NCBI RefSeq assembly: GCF_000284255.1
Contig: NC_017075.1
Location: 186,001 to 250,000 of the forward strand
DNA length: 64,000 nucleotides
Direction of reading: 5' to 3'
From: Rubrivivax gelatinosus IL144
Lineage (GTDB): Bacteria > Pseudomonadota > Gammaproteobacteria > Burkholderiales > Burkholderiaceae_C
Shown: positions 15,859-23,385 of the stretch, one piece after another
Position numbering within the stretch: the first letter of the stretch is position 1
Layout: every line of letters starts with the position of its first letter
The notes under the pieces: model-generated
The model's database searches: none
What the model was told of the DNA's origin: nothing
Seen by the model: the letters and a program-made list of their open reading frames with translations, nothing else
Program-made: the position numbers and the translations under genes

Positions 15859-17661
15859 TCAGCGCCGCGCCTCCCGCACGATCCACTCGTCCACCAGCGT
15901 CTCCAGCGTCGACAGCGGCAGCTCGCCGTGGTCGATCAGCGCGTTGTGGAAGCGGCGCAGGTCGAACTTCGGCCCCAGCCGGGACTGGGCGCGCGCGCGC
16001 AGCTCGTCGATCTTCAGCCGGCCGACCATGTAGCCCAGCGCCTGGCCGGGGTCGGAGGTGTAGCGGTCGACCTCGGCCTCGACGAAGGCGCGGTCGACGC
16101 CGGTGCGTTCGACCATGAAGTCGATCGCCTGCTGGCGGCTCCAGCCCTTGGCGTGGATGCCGGTGTCGACGACCAGGCGCGCGGCGCGGAAGGCCTGCCA
16201 CTGCAGGTGGCCGAACAGGCTGTACGGATCGTCGTAGGCGCCGATCTCGCGCATCAGCGTCTCGGCGTACAGCGCCCAGCCTTCGACGTAGGCCGTGTAG
16301 CCGCCGCCTTCGCGCCGGAACTCGGGCAGTTCGTCGAGCTCCAGCGCGCGTGCGCCCTGCAGGTGGTGGCCGGGCACGGCTTCGTGCGCGACCAGGGTCT
16401 GCATGCCCCAGACCGGCTGCTGGCGCCAGCCGACGAGGTTGGCGTTGAACCAGCCCGGCCGGCTGCCGTCGACGGCGCCGCCTTCGTAGAACTCGGCGGC
16501 GTCGGGGCCCATGTGCTCGGGCATGCCGCGCACGCCGTAGGTGCCGCGCGGCAGCTCGGCGAACAGCCGCGGCATCTCGGCGTCGAAACGTTTGGCGATC
16601 GCGCGATAGCGCATCAGCAGCTCGTCGGCGCTGGCGACGAAGAAACGCGGGTCGGTGTTCAGCCACTTCACGAAGGCCGCGAAGTCGCCGCTGAAACCGG
16701 TCGAGCGCATCACGCGCTCCATCTCGGCGCGGTCTTTGTCCAGCTCGCGCAGGCCGATGGCGTGGATGGCGTCGGCGCCGAGGTCGGTGGTCGTGCGCTG
16801 GCGCACCAGCATCTCGTAGACGCGCGCGCCGTCGGCGTAATGCGTCAGCGAACCGTCGGCCGGCGCCTTGGCGCGGTACTCGCCGGCGACGAAGTCGCGC
16901 AGCCGGCGCATCGCCGGCACCACCTCGCGTTCGATCGCCTCGCGGCCCCGGGCCTGCAGCGCCGCGCGCTCGGCCTCGGCCATCGCCGGCGGCAGGCGGC
17001 GGAAGGGCTCGAAGAAGGGGCCGGCGGCCGGGTCGGCGGGCAGCTGGGCGTCGATCTGGGCGATGGCGCGCTCGAGCACCGGCGCCGCCGGCACCCAGCC
17101 CAGCGCCATGCCGCGGCGCATCAGCGCGATCTCCTGGTCGATGCGCTGCGGCAGCGCCGCCATGCGTGCCAGCACCTTGGCGGCGTCGGCGCGGCCGTCC
17201 ATCGGCATCATGCGCAGCAGGCCGGAGAAATCGGACTGCACGCCGCCCATCGCCTCGATGCGCAGGCTGCGCCAGCCTTCGAACGGCTGCTCGGCGAGGT
17301 GGCGTTCGCGCTGCTCGATGAACAGGTCCAGCGAGACGCGGTCCTCCGGCGACAGCCGCGCGCGCGGGATCGCCCGTGCTTCGGCCAGCCAGCGGCGCTC
17401 CTGAGCGGTGGCGGCACGTTCGGCCTCGGGCGAGACCTCGCCGAGCCGGTCGTCGAAGCGGTGGTCGCCGCGCCAAGTGGCCCACTCGGGGAACCGGCGG
17501 GCGCTGTCTTCCCACTGGCGCGCGAACAAGGCGTGCAGCGCGCGCGTGGCGGCGTTGTCGGCGCGTGCGGTGGCGGTCTTCGGGGCGGCGAGGGCGGTCG
17601 GAACGGTGGCGGCCGTGCCCAGGGTCAGGGCGGCGGCGACGGCCAGCAGGCGAAACGGCAT
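15859..17661 (-). CDS. DUF885 protein, predicted secreted zinc metallopeptidase
   Basis: 600-residue protein of the DUF885 family, which is distantly related to M32 carboxypeptidases. A signal peptide (MPFRLLAVAAALTLGTAATVPTALA) directs it to the periplasm or beyond. The putative zinc site is LVAHEAVPGHHLQ (HExxxGHH) with the downstream Glu in YVEGWALYAE. Blocks such as MGPDAAEFYEGG, RPGWFNANL and DPGQALGYMVG are typical of the family. ATG 17661 was chosen because the signal peptide begins there; 53 upstream in-frame residues have no such pattern. Natural substrate unknown. Confidence 0.9.
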   Translation of the reverse strand: MPFRLLAVAAALTLGTAATVPTALAAPKTATARADNAATRALHALFARQWEDSARRFPEWATWRGDHRFDDRLGEVSPEAERAATAQERRWLAEARAIPRARLSPEDRVSLDLFIEQRERHLAEQPFEGWRSLRIEAMGGVQSDFSGLLRMMPMDGRADAAKVLARMAALPQRIDQEIALMRRGMALGWVPAAPVLERAIAQIDAQLPADPAAGPFFEPFRRLPPAMAEAERAALQARGREAIEREVVPAMRRLRDFVAGEYRAKAPADGSLTHYADGARVYEMLVRQRTTTDLGADAIHAIGLRELDKDRAEMERVMRSTGFSGDFAAFVKWLNTDPRFFVASADELLMRYRAIAKRFDAEMPRLFAELPRGTYGVRGMPEHMGPDAAEFYEGGAVDGSRPGWFNANLVGWRQQPVWGMQTLVAHEAVPGHHLQGARALELDELPEFRREGGGYTAYVEGWALYAETLMREIGAYDDPYSLFGHLQWQAFRAARLVVDTGIHAKGWSRQQAIDFMVERTGVDRAFVEAEVDRYTSDPGQALGYMVGRLKIDELRARAQSRLGPKFDLRRFHNALIDHGELPLSTLETLVDEWIVREARR

Positions 17662-17818
17662 CGGGAGAGTCTCGTGGACGGCGAAGCCGTCGATTCTGGC
17701 CGTCGCTCCCGCGGCCCGCCCCGGCCGTGCGACGAAGCCCGCGGCTGGCGCGACGAATCGGCCGGCGCGGCGCAATCCGGTACAAGACCGCCGCCCGCCG
17801 CCGCGGCACGATGCGCCC

Positions 17819-18790
17819 ATGTCCCACCGTGCCGCGCTCGTCTCCGGAACCCTGTTCGCCCTCGCCGCCGGGCTGATGTGGGGGCTGATCTTCGTCGCCC
17901 CGCTGCTGCTCGCCGCCTATCCGCCGGCGATGCTGTCGGTCGGGCGCTACCTCGCCTTCGGCCTGATCGCGCTGCCGCTGGCCTGGCTGGACCGGGTGCG
18001 CATCCGCGAGCTGACACGCGCCGACTGGGCCGACGCGCTGCGCCTGGCGCTGGTCGGCAACCTGCTCTATTACCTGCTGCTGTCCTCGGCGATCCAGCGC
18101 GCCGGCGGGCCGCTGCCGACGATGATCATCGGCACGCTGCCGCTGGTCATCGCGGTGGCCTCCAACCGCCGCAACCGGCACCGCGACGGGCTGCTGTCGT
18201 GGCGCCAGCTCGCGCCGTCGCTGCTGCTGATCGGCGCCGGGCTGGCGCTGGTCAACCGCGCCGAGTTGGCGCAGCTCGCGCCCGACGCCGACCGCGGCCG
18301 TTATGCCCTGGGCGCGCTGCTGGCCGTCGGCGCGATGGCCTGCTGGACCTGGTACCCGATCCGCAACGCCGACTGGCTGCGCGCCCACCCCGGGCGCTCG
18401 CCGTCGACCTGGGCCACCGCACAGGGCCTGGCGACGCTGCCGCTGGCGCTGGCCGGGGCGCTGATGCTGGCCGGAGCGTCGGCCGCGGGCTGGATCGAGT
18501 TGGGCGGACCGCTGGGGCCCACGCCCTGGCGTTTCGTCGGCCTGATGCTGGTCGTCGCGCTGCTGTGCTCCTGGCTGGGCACGCTGTGCTGGAACGAGGC
18601 CAGCCAGCGCCTGCCGACGACGCTGGCCGGGCAGCTGATCGTCTTCGAGTCGCTGGCCGGCCTGGCCTACGCCTTCATGCTGCGCGGCCAGTGGCCGCCG
18701 GCCGACACGCTGGCCGGCATCGTGCTGCTGATCGCCGGCGTCGCCTGGGCGCTGCGGGCCAGGCCGCAGCCGGTGGCCGCGGTCGCCTGA
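17819..18790 (+). CDS. EamA-family (DMT) transporter
   Basis: 323-residue inner-membrane protein with ten predicted helices arranged as two EamA repeats (GTLFALAAGLMWGLIFVAPLL at the start; LGALLAVGAMACWTWYPI at the start of the second half). This family exports or exchanges small metabolites such as amino acids, purines or sugars. ATG 17819 lies just after the divergent DUF885 promoter region and gives the first helix immediately. Substrate unknown. The gene ends one base from the convergent glcF stop. Confidence 0.9.
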   Translation: MSHRAALVSGTLFALAAGLMWGLIFVAPLLLAAYPPAMLSVGRYLAFGLIALPLAWLDRVRIRELTRADWADALRLALVGNLLYYLLLSSAIQRAGGPLPTMIIGTLPLVIAVASNRRNRHRDGLLSWRQLAPSLLLIGAGLALVNRAELAQLAPDADRGRYALGALLAVGAMACWTWYPIRNADWLRAHPGRSPSTWATAQGLATLPLALAGALMLAGASAAGWIELGGPLGPTPWRFVGLMLVVALLCSWLGTLCWNEASQRLPTTLAGQLIVFESLAGLAYAFMLRGQWPPADTLAGIVLLIAGVAWALRARPQPVAAVA

Positions 18791-18791
18791 A

Positions 18792-20036
18792 TCAGGCGAT
18801 CAGCTCGTCGAGCAGCTCGATCCAGTGCCGCACCGGCGTCTTCGTGCCGCCCTGCAGGTGCTGGATGCAGCCGAAGTTGGCCGAGACGATGACGCCGGCT
18901 TCCAGCGGCTCCAGATGCGCCAGCTTGCGCCGGCGCAGCGCCTGCGACAGCTGGGGCTGCAGCACGCTGTAGGTGCCGGCCGAGCCGCAGCACAGGTGGC
19001 TCTCGCCGGCCGCCAGGCGCACGTCGAAGCCCAGCTCGCGCAGCCCGTCCTCGACGCCGCCACGCAGCTTCTGGCCGTGCTGCAGCGAACACGGCGGGTG
19101 GTAGGCGACGCGTGTGCCGGGCGCGATCTTCAGCCGCGGTTTGAGCGCCGCGACGATGTCCGGCAGCAGCTCGCCGACGTCGCGCGCGAGTTCTGCGACG
19201 CGGCGCGCCTTCTCGGCGTAGGCCGGGTCCTGGGCCAGCGCCAGGCCGTACTCCTTGACCGTCGTGCCGCAGGCCGAGGCGTTGAGCACCAGGGCCTCGA
19301 CACGCCCCTGCGAGGTCAGCCCCTCGATCAGCGGCCACCAGGCGTCGATGTTGCGGCGCATGTCCGCCAGCGAGCCCTCGGTGTCGCCGAGGTGGCCGCG
19401 GATCGCGCCGCAGCAGCGGGCTTCGTCGGCGACCAGGGTCTGGATGCCGGCGGCGTCGAGCACGCGCGCCGTCGCCGAGTTGATGTTCGGCGCCAGCGAG
19501 GGCTGCACGCAGCCCAGCAGCATCAGCACCTTGCGCTTGTGCTCGCGCTGCGGCCAGAGCTTGGCGCGCGCACCCGGCGCGGCGGTGACCTTGTCCTTCA
19601 GGCGTGCCGGCAGCAGCGGCCGCAGCGCACGCCCGGCGGCGACCGCCGGGCCGAAGGCCGGGGACGTCAGCCCTTGCTTCAGCAGCCAGCGCGCCGTGCG
19701 TTCGCCGCGCGGGCGCTCGACACGCTGCTCGACGAGGTGGCGGCCGATGTCGACCAGGCGGCCGTACTGCACGCCGCTGGGGCAGGTGCTCTCGCAGTTG
19801 CGGCAGGTCAGGCAGCGGTCCAGGTGCAGCTGGGTGCTGCGCGTGACCGGCGCGCCTTCGAGCAGCTGCTTGATCAGGTAGATGCGGCCGCGCGGGCCGT
19901 CGAGCTCGTCGCCGAGCAGCTGGTAGGTCGGGCAGGTGGCGGTGCAGAAACCGCAGTGCACGCACTGGCGCAGGATGGCCCCGGCCTCCTCGCCTTCGGG
20001 CGTGCCGCGGAACTCCGGCGACAGATGGGTCTGCAT
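18792..20036 (-). CDS. glcF: Glycolate oxidase iron-sulfur subunit
   Basis: 414-residue subunit of glycolate dehydrogenase/oxidase, carrying two [4Fe-4S] clusters that pass electrons from the flavin subunits to the membrane. Both cysteine motifs are complete: Cys25-28-31-35 (CVHCGFCTATC) and Cys75-78-81-85 (CLTCRNCESTC). Two CCG-type domains follow (LGCVQPSLAPNINSA ... CCGAIRGH, then HPPCSLQHGQ ... CCGSAGTYSVLQP). It starts one base into the stop of an unrelated methyltransferase gene, so transcription continues from glcDE through that gene. Confidence 0.96.
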   Translation of the reverse strand: MQTHLSPEFRGTPEGEEAGAILRQCVHCGFCTATCPTYQLLGDELDGPRGRIYLIKQLLEGAPVTRSTQLHLDRCLTCRNCESTCPSGVQYGRLVDIGRHLVEQRVERPRGERTARWLLKQGLTSPAFGPAVAAGRALRPLLPARLKDKVTAAPGARAKLWPQREHKRKVLMLLGCVQPSLAPNINSATARVLDAAGIQTLVADEARCCGAIRGHLGDTEGSLADMRRNIDAWWPLIEGLTSQGRVEALVLNASACGTTVKEYGLALAQDPAYAEKARRVAELARDVGELLPDIVAALKPRLKIAPGTRVAYHPPCSLQHGQKLRGGVEDGLRELGFDVRLAAGESHLCCGSAGTYSVLQPQLSQALRRRKLAHLEPLEAGVIVSANFGCIQHLQGGTKTPVRHWIELLDELIA

Positions 20037-20671
20037 CAGGCGAGCCTGTAGTCGAGCACCCAGTAGTGCTCGTACGCGGTCCAGCGCGGATCGCGGGCCC
20101 GCGGGCCGAGCACGGCGAAAGCCTCGTCGGGCGTCGGGAAGTTCTTCAGCACCTCGTGCACGCTGCCGTCGTCGAGCACGCGGTCCTGGTAGGTGTTGCC
20201 GGCCTCGTCGCGGCGTGTCAGCGGCGTGCTGCTCGTCTGCACGAAGCTGTTGTCCAGCATCACGACACGCGCGCCGGGTTCCAGCCGCGCATGCAGCGTC
20301 GCCAGCCAGCCGGGCAGGGCCTGCAGCGGCACGTGGCTCCACCAGCAGCCGGAGAAGGCGGCGTCGAAGGTCTCGTCGCCCAGGCCGTCCAGCGTGTAGG
20401 CGTCGACCTGGCGGAACTCGACGGCCGCCGGCAGCGCCTTGGCGCGTGCGACGTCCATCGTCTCGGGGTTGGCGTCGGTGGCCAGCCAGCGCTGGGCGTC
20501 GCGCGCGGCGTGCGGTGTCCACCAGCCGGTGCCGCAGGCGATCTCGAGCACACGCCGGCCGGCGAACGGCGCCGCCAGCGAGGCTTCCATCGCGCGCAGG
20601 TCGGCCTGGCGCTCGGGCCGGTGATAGACACGTTCGTAGTAGGCGGCGCGGCGCTTGTAGTAGTCGAGCAT
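20036..20671 (-). CDS. Class I SAM-dependent methyltransferase inserted between glcE and glcF
   Basis: 211-residue methyltransferase. Motif I is VLEIACGTGWWTPHAA (SAM-binding glycine loop), followed by the acidic residue in ATDANPETM and the motif IV region DAAFSGCWWSHV. Distinctive features are an N terminus MLDYYKRRAAYYERVYHRPERQADL and the C-terminal half with SVHEVLKNFPTPDEAF, typical of a family of small proteobacterial methyltransferases of unknown substrate. It is embedded in the glycolate oxidase operon: two bases separate it from glcE, and its stop overlaps the glcF start (TGATG). No evidence shows a role in glycolate metabolism; it may be a passenger. Confidence 0.88.
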   Translation of the reverse strand: MLDYYKRRAAYYERVYHRPERQADLRAMEASLAAPFAGRRVLEIACGTGWWTPHAARDAQRWLATDANPETMDVARAKALPAAVEFRQVDAYTLDGLGDETFDAAFSGCWWSHVPLQALPGWLATLHARLEPGARVVMLDNSFVQTSSTPLTRRDEAGNTYQDRVLDDGSVHEVLKNFPTPDEAFAVLGPRARDPRWTAYEHYWVLDYRLA

Positions 20672-20673
20672 CG

Positions 20674-21768
20674 TCAGAGGTCCGGAAACAGGCGGCCGGG
20701 GTTGAAGACCCGCGCCGGGTCGAAAGCGTTCTTCAGCTGGCGGTGCAGCCGGTCCAGCGGCGGCCTGGGTGGCGTGAACACCGGGCCATCGCCGGCGCCG
20801 CGCCAGCGTGTCGCGTGGCCGCCGACGGCCGCTGCGGCGGCGCGCACCGCGGCGGCCGGCAGCGGCGTGCACAGCCAGCGCTGGCCGCCGCCCCATTCGA
20901 TCAGCTGCTCGCCGGCCAGGCCCAGCGGCGGTGTGGTTGGCGGCAGCGACAGCCGCCACAGCGCGGCGCCACGGTCGACGGCCGCGCGGGCGCCGGCGAA
21001 GAACTCGTCCTGCTGGTCGCGCAGCCCGGTCCAGAAGCCGTCGGCCAGCGTCGGCTCGATCGGTTCGCCGCCCAGCTTCTCGTAGGCCGACTGCACCGCG
21101 GCGGCGGCGCCGGCCAGGCGCAGCACCAGCGTGCCGTCCCACCAGGCGCTGGCCGAGATCGGCAGCGGCTGCGCCGACCAGGCCGCCAGGCGCTGCAGCG
21201 CCTGGCTTTCCGCGAACTCGTAGCGCAGCGTCGCCACCGCCGGCGGCCGCGGCAGCACCTTCAGCGAGACCTCGCAGATCAGGCCCAGCACGCCCAGCGA
21301 GCCGGCGAGCAGCCGCGGCACGTCGTAGCCGGCGACGTTCTTCATCACCTGGCCGCCGAAGGTGAGCACCTCGGCGCGGCCGCTCAGCATCGTCGCGCCG
21401 AGCACGAAGTCGCGCACGCTGCCCGAGGCCGCACGGCCGGGGCCGGCCAGGCCCGAGGCGACCATGCCGCCGACGGTGCCTCCGGCGGCGAAACGCGGCG
21501 GCTCGAAGGCCAGCCACTGGCCACGTTCGGCCAGCGCCGCCTCCAGCTCGGCCAGCGGCGTGCCGGCGCGTGCGGTGACGACCAGTTCGCTCGGCTCGTA
21601 GGAGCTGATGCCGGCCAGCTCCGCCATCTCCAGCGGCTCGCCGGCGGGGGTTTCGCCGTGCCAGCGTTTGCTGCCGCCGCCGACGATCTCGAGCTTGCTG
21701 CCGTCGGCCGCCGCGGCCCGCACGCGGTCGACCAGGCGGCCCAGGGCCGCGTCCTCGTGTGCCGTCAT
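20674..21768 (-). CDS. glcE: Glycolate oxidase FAD-binding subunit
   Basis: 364-residue flavin-binding subunit. The FAD_binding_4 pattern appears in LEIVGGGSKRWHG, AGTPLAELEAALAERGQWLAFEPP, and the strongly conserved AAGGTVGGMVASGLAGPGR, SVRDFVLGA and MKNVAGYDVPRLLAGSLG. The C terminus ends FDPARVFNPGRLFPDL, as in other GlcE proteins. It starts two bases after the glcD stop and belongs to the same transcript. With GlcD and GlcF it forms the three-part membrane-associated enzyme that oxidises glycolate to glyoxylate. Confidence 0.95.
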   Translation of the reverse strand: MTAHEDAALGRLVDRVRAAAADGSKLEIVGGGSKRWHGETPAGEPLEMAELAGISSYEPSELVVTARAGTPLAELEAALAERGQWLAFEPPRFAAGGTVGGMVASGLAGPGRAASGSVRDFVLGATMLSGRAEVLTFGGQVMKNVAGYDVPRLLAGSLGVLGLICEVSLKVLPRPPAVATLRYEFAESQALQRLAAWSAQPLPISASAWWDGTLVLRLAGAAAAVQSAYEKLGGEPIEPTLADGFWTGLRDQQDEFFAGARAAVDRGAALWRLSLPPTTPPLGLAGEQLIEWGGGQRWLCTPLPAAAVRAAAAAVGGHATRWRGAGDGPVFTPPRPPLDRLHRQLKNAFDPARVFNPGRLFPDL

Positions 21769-21770
21769 CG

Positions 21771-23297
21771 TCAGAAGCGCTCCAGTTCCGCGAAGGCCAG
21801 CAGCCCGCGCCGCACGTGCTGCTTGCCGCCTTCGACGCAGCGCACCAGCGTCGGGATCACCTTGCCGGGGTTCAGCAGCCCGGCCGGGTCGAAGGCGGTC
21901 TTCAGCGCCGCCATCTGGGCGCGCTCCTCGGGGCTGAACTGCACGCACATGCTGGCCAGCTTCTCGACGCCGACACCGTGCTCGCCGGTGATCGTGCCGC
22001 CCAGGCGCACGCTGGTCTCCAGGATGTCGGCGCCGAAGGCCTCGCAGCGGCGCAGCTGGTCGGGGTCGTTGGCGTCGTAGAGGATCAGCGGGTGCAGGTT
22101 GCCGTCGCCGGCGTGGAAGACGTTGGCGCAGCGCAGGCCGTAGGTCTGCTCCATCTGCTGGATGGCGAGCAGGATGTCGGCGAGCCGCTTGCGCGGGATC
22201 GTCGAGTCCATGCAGAGGTAGTCCGGGCTGATGCGGCCCGACGCCGGGAAGGCGTTCTTGCGCCCGCTCCAGAAACGCAGCCGCTGGGCTTCGTCGCGGC
22301 TGACCTCCAGCCGCGTCGCGCCGCAGCCGGTCAGCACGTCCAGCATGCGCGCGACCTCCTCGGCCACCTCCTCGGGCGTGCCGTCGCTCTCGCACAGCAG
22401 GATGGCCTCGGCCGTCAGGTCGTAGCCGGCGTGCACGAAGTCCTCGACCGCGGCGGTCATCGGCTTGTCCATCATCTCCAGCCCGGCGGGGATGATGCCG
22501 GCGGCGATGATCGCCGCCACCGCGTCGCCGGCGCGGCGCACGTCGTCGAAGCTGGCCATGATGCAGCGCGCGAGCTGCGGCTTGGGCACCAGGCGCACGG
22601 TGACCTCGGTGGCGACGGCCAGCATGCCTTCGCTGCCGATCACCGCGGCCAGCAGGTCCAGCCCCGGCGCGTCCAGCGCCAGGCCGCCGAACTCGACGGC
22701 CTCGCCCTCGGCGGTGAAGCCGCGCACGCGCAGCACGTTGTGGATCGTCAGCCCGTACTTCAGGCAGTGCACGCCGCCGGAGTTCTCGGCGACGTTGCCG
22801 CCGATCGTGCAGGCGATCTGGCTCGACGGGTCGGGCGCGTAGTACAGGCCGTGCGGCGCCGCCGCTTCGCTGATGGCCAGGTTGCGCACGCCGCACTGCA
22901 CGGTGGCCGTGCGCGCCAGCGGGTCGACGGCGAGGATGCGGTTGAACTTGGCCAGCGACAGCGTCACGCCCAGCGCGTGCGGCATCGCGCCGCCCGACAG
23001 CCCCGTGCCGGCGCCGCGTGCGACCACCGGCACGCCCAGCGCGTGGCAGGTGCGCAGCACGCCCGAGACCTGGGCCTCGGTTTCCGGCAGCGCGACGGCC
23101 AGCGGCAACTGGCGGTAGGCGGTGAGCCCGTCGCACTCGTAAGGCGTGGTGTCCTCGCGCTGCCAGAGCAGCGCGTGCGCCGGCAGCACCTTGCCGAGCG
23201 CGGCGACGACCTCGGCCTGGCGTCGGGCGCGCGTGGCGGCGTCGGGCGGGGCCTCGGCGGCGGAAGTCGCGGCGTCGGCGGGCAGGGGAGCGTTCAT
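21771..23297 (-). CDS. glcD: Glycolate oxidase FAD-linked subunit
   Basis: 508-residue flavoprotein of the FAD_binding_4/FAD-oxidase_C family. Key segments: PVVARGAGTGLSGGAMP (FAD pyrophosphate loop), IGGNVAENSGGVHCLKYG, IGSEGMLAVATEVTVRLVPKP, NVFHAGDGNLHPLI and TGEHGVGVEKL, followed by the terminal LLNPGKVIPT. These distinguish GlcD from the related D-lactate dehydrogenase. It heads the operon glcD-glcE-methyltransferase-glcF. An 88-base gap separates it from the upstream pseudokinase gene and may hold its promoter. No GlcC-type regulator is adjacent. Confidence 0.96.
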   Translation of the reverse strand: MNAPLPADAATSAAEAPPDAATRARRQAEVVAALGKVLPAHALLWQREDTTPYECDGLTAYRQLPLAVALPETEAQVSGVLRTCHALGVPVVARGAGTGLSGGAMPHALGVTLSLAKFNRILAVDPLARTATVQCGVRNLAISEAAAPHGLYYAPDPSSQIACTIGGNVAENSGGVHCLKYGLTIHNVLRVRGFTAEGEAVEFGGLALDAPGLDLLAAVIGSEGMLAVATEVTVRLVPKPQLARCIMASFDDVRRAGDAVAAIIAAGIIPAGLEMMDKPMTAAVEDFVHAGYDLTAEAILLCESDGTPEEVAEEVARMLDVLTGCGATRLEVSRDEAQRLRFWSGRKNAFPASGRISPDYLCMDSTIPRKRLADILLAIQQMEQTYGLRCANVFHAGDGNLHPLILYDANDPDQLRRCEAFGADILETSVRLGGTITGEHGVGVEKLASMCVQFSPEERAQMAALKTAFDPAGLLNPGKVIPTLVRCVEGGKQHVRRGLLAFAELERF

Positions 23298-23385
23298 GCG
23301 CGGGGAGCTGGCGGCGGGCTGCGGAGGACTGTAGCAAGCGCGGTGCGTCCCGCGCCGCCCCGGGGTCAGGGCCTGCCGCCGAGGT

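Noticed and set aside
15854..18972. Long ORFs on both strands across the DUF885 and DMT genes (up to 1014 codons)
   Set aside because: The true frames carry HExxGHH-type and EamA features; these others are compositional shadows.
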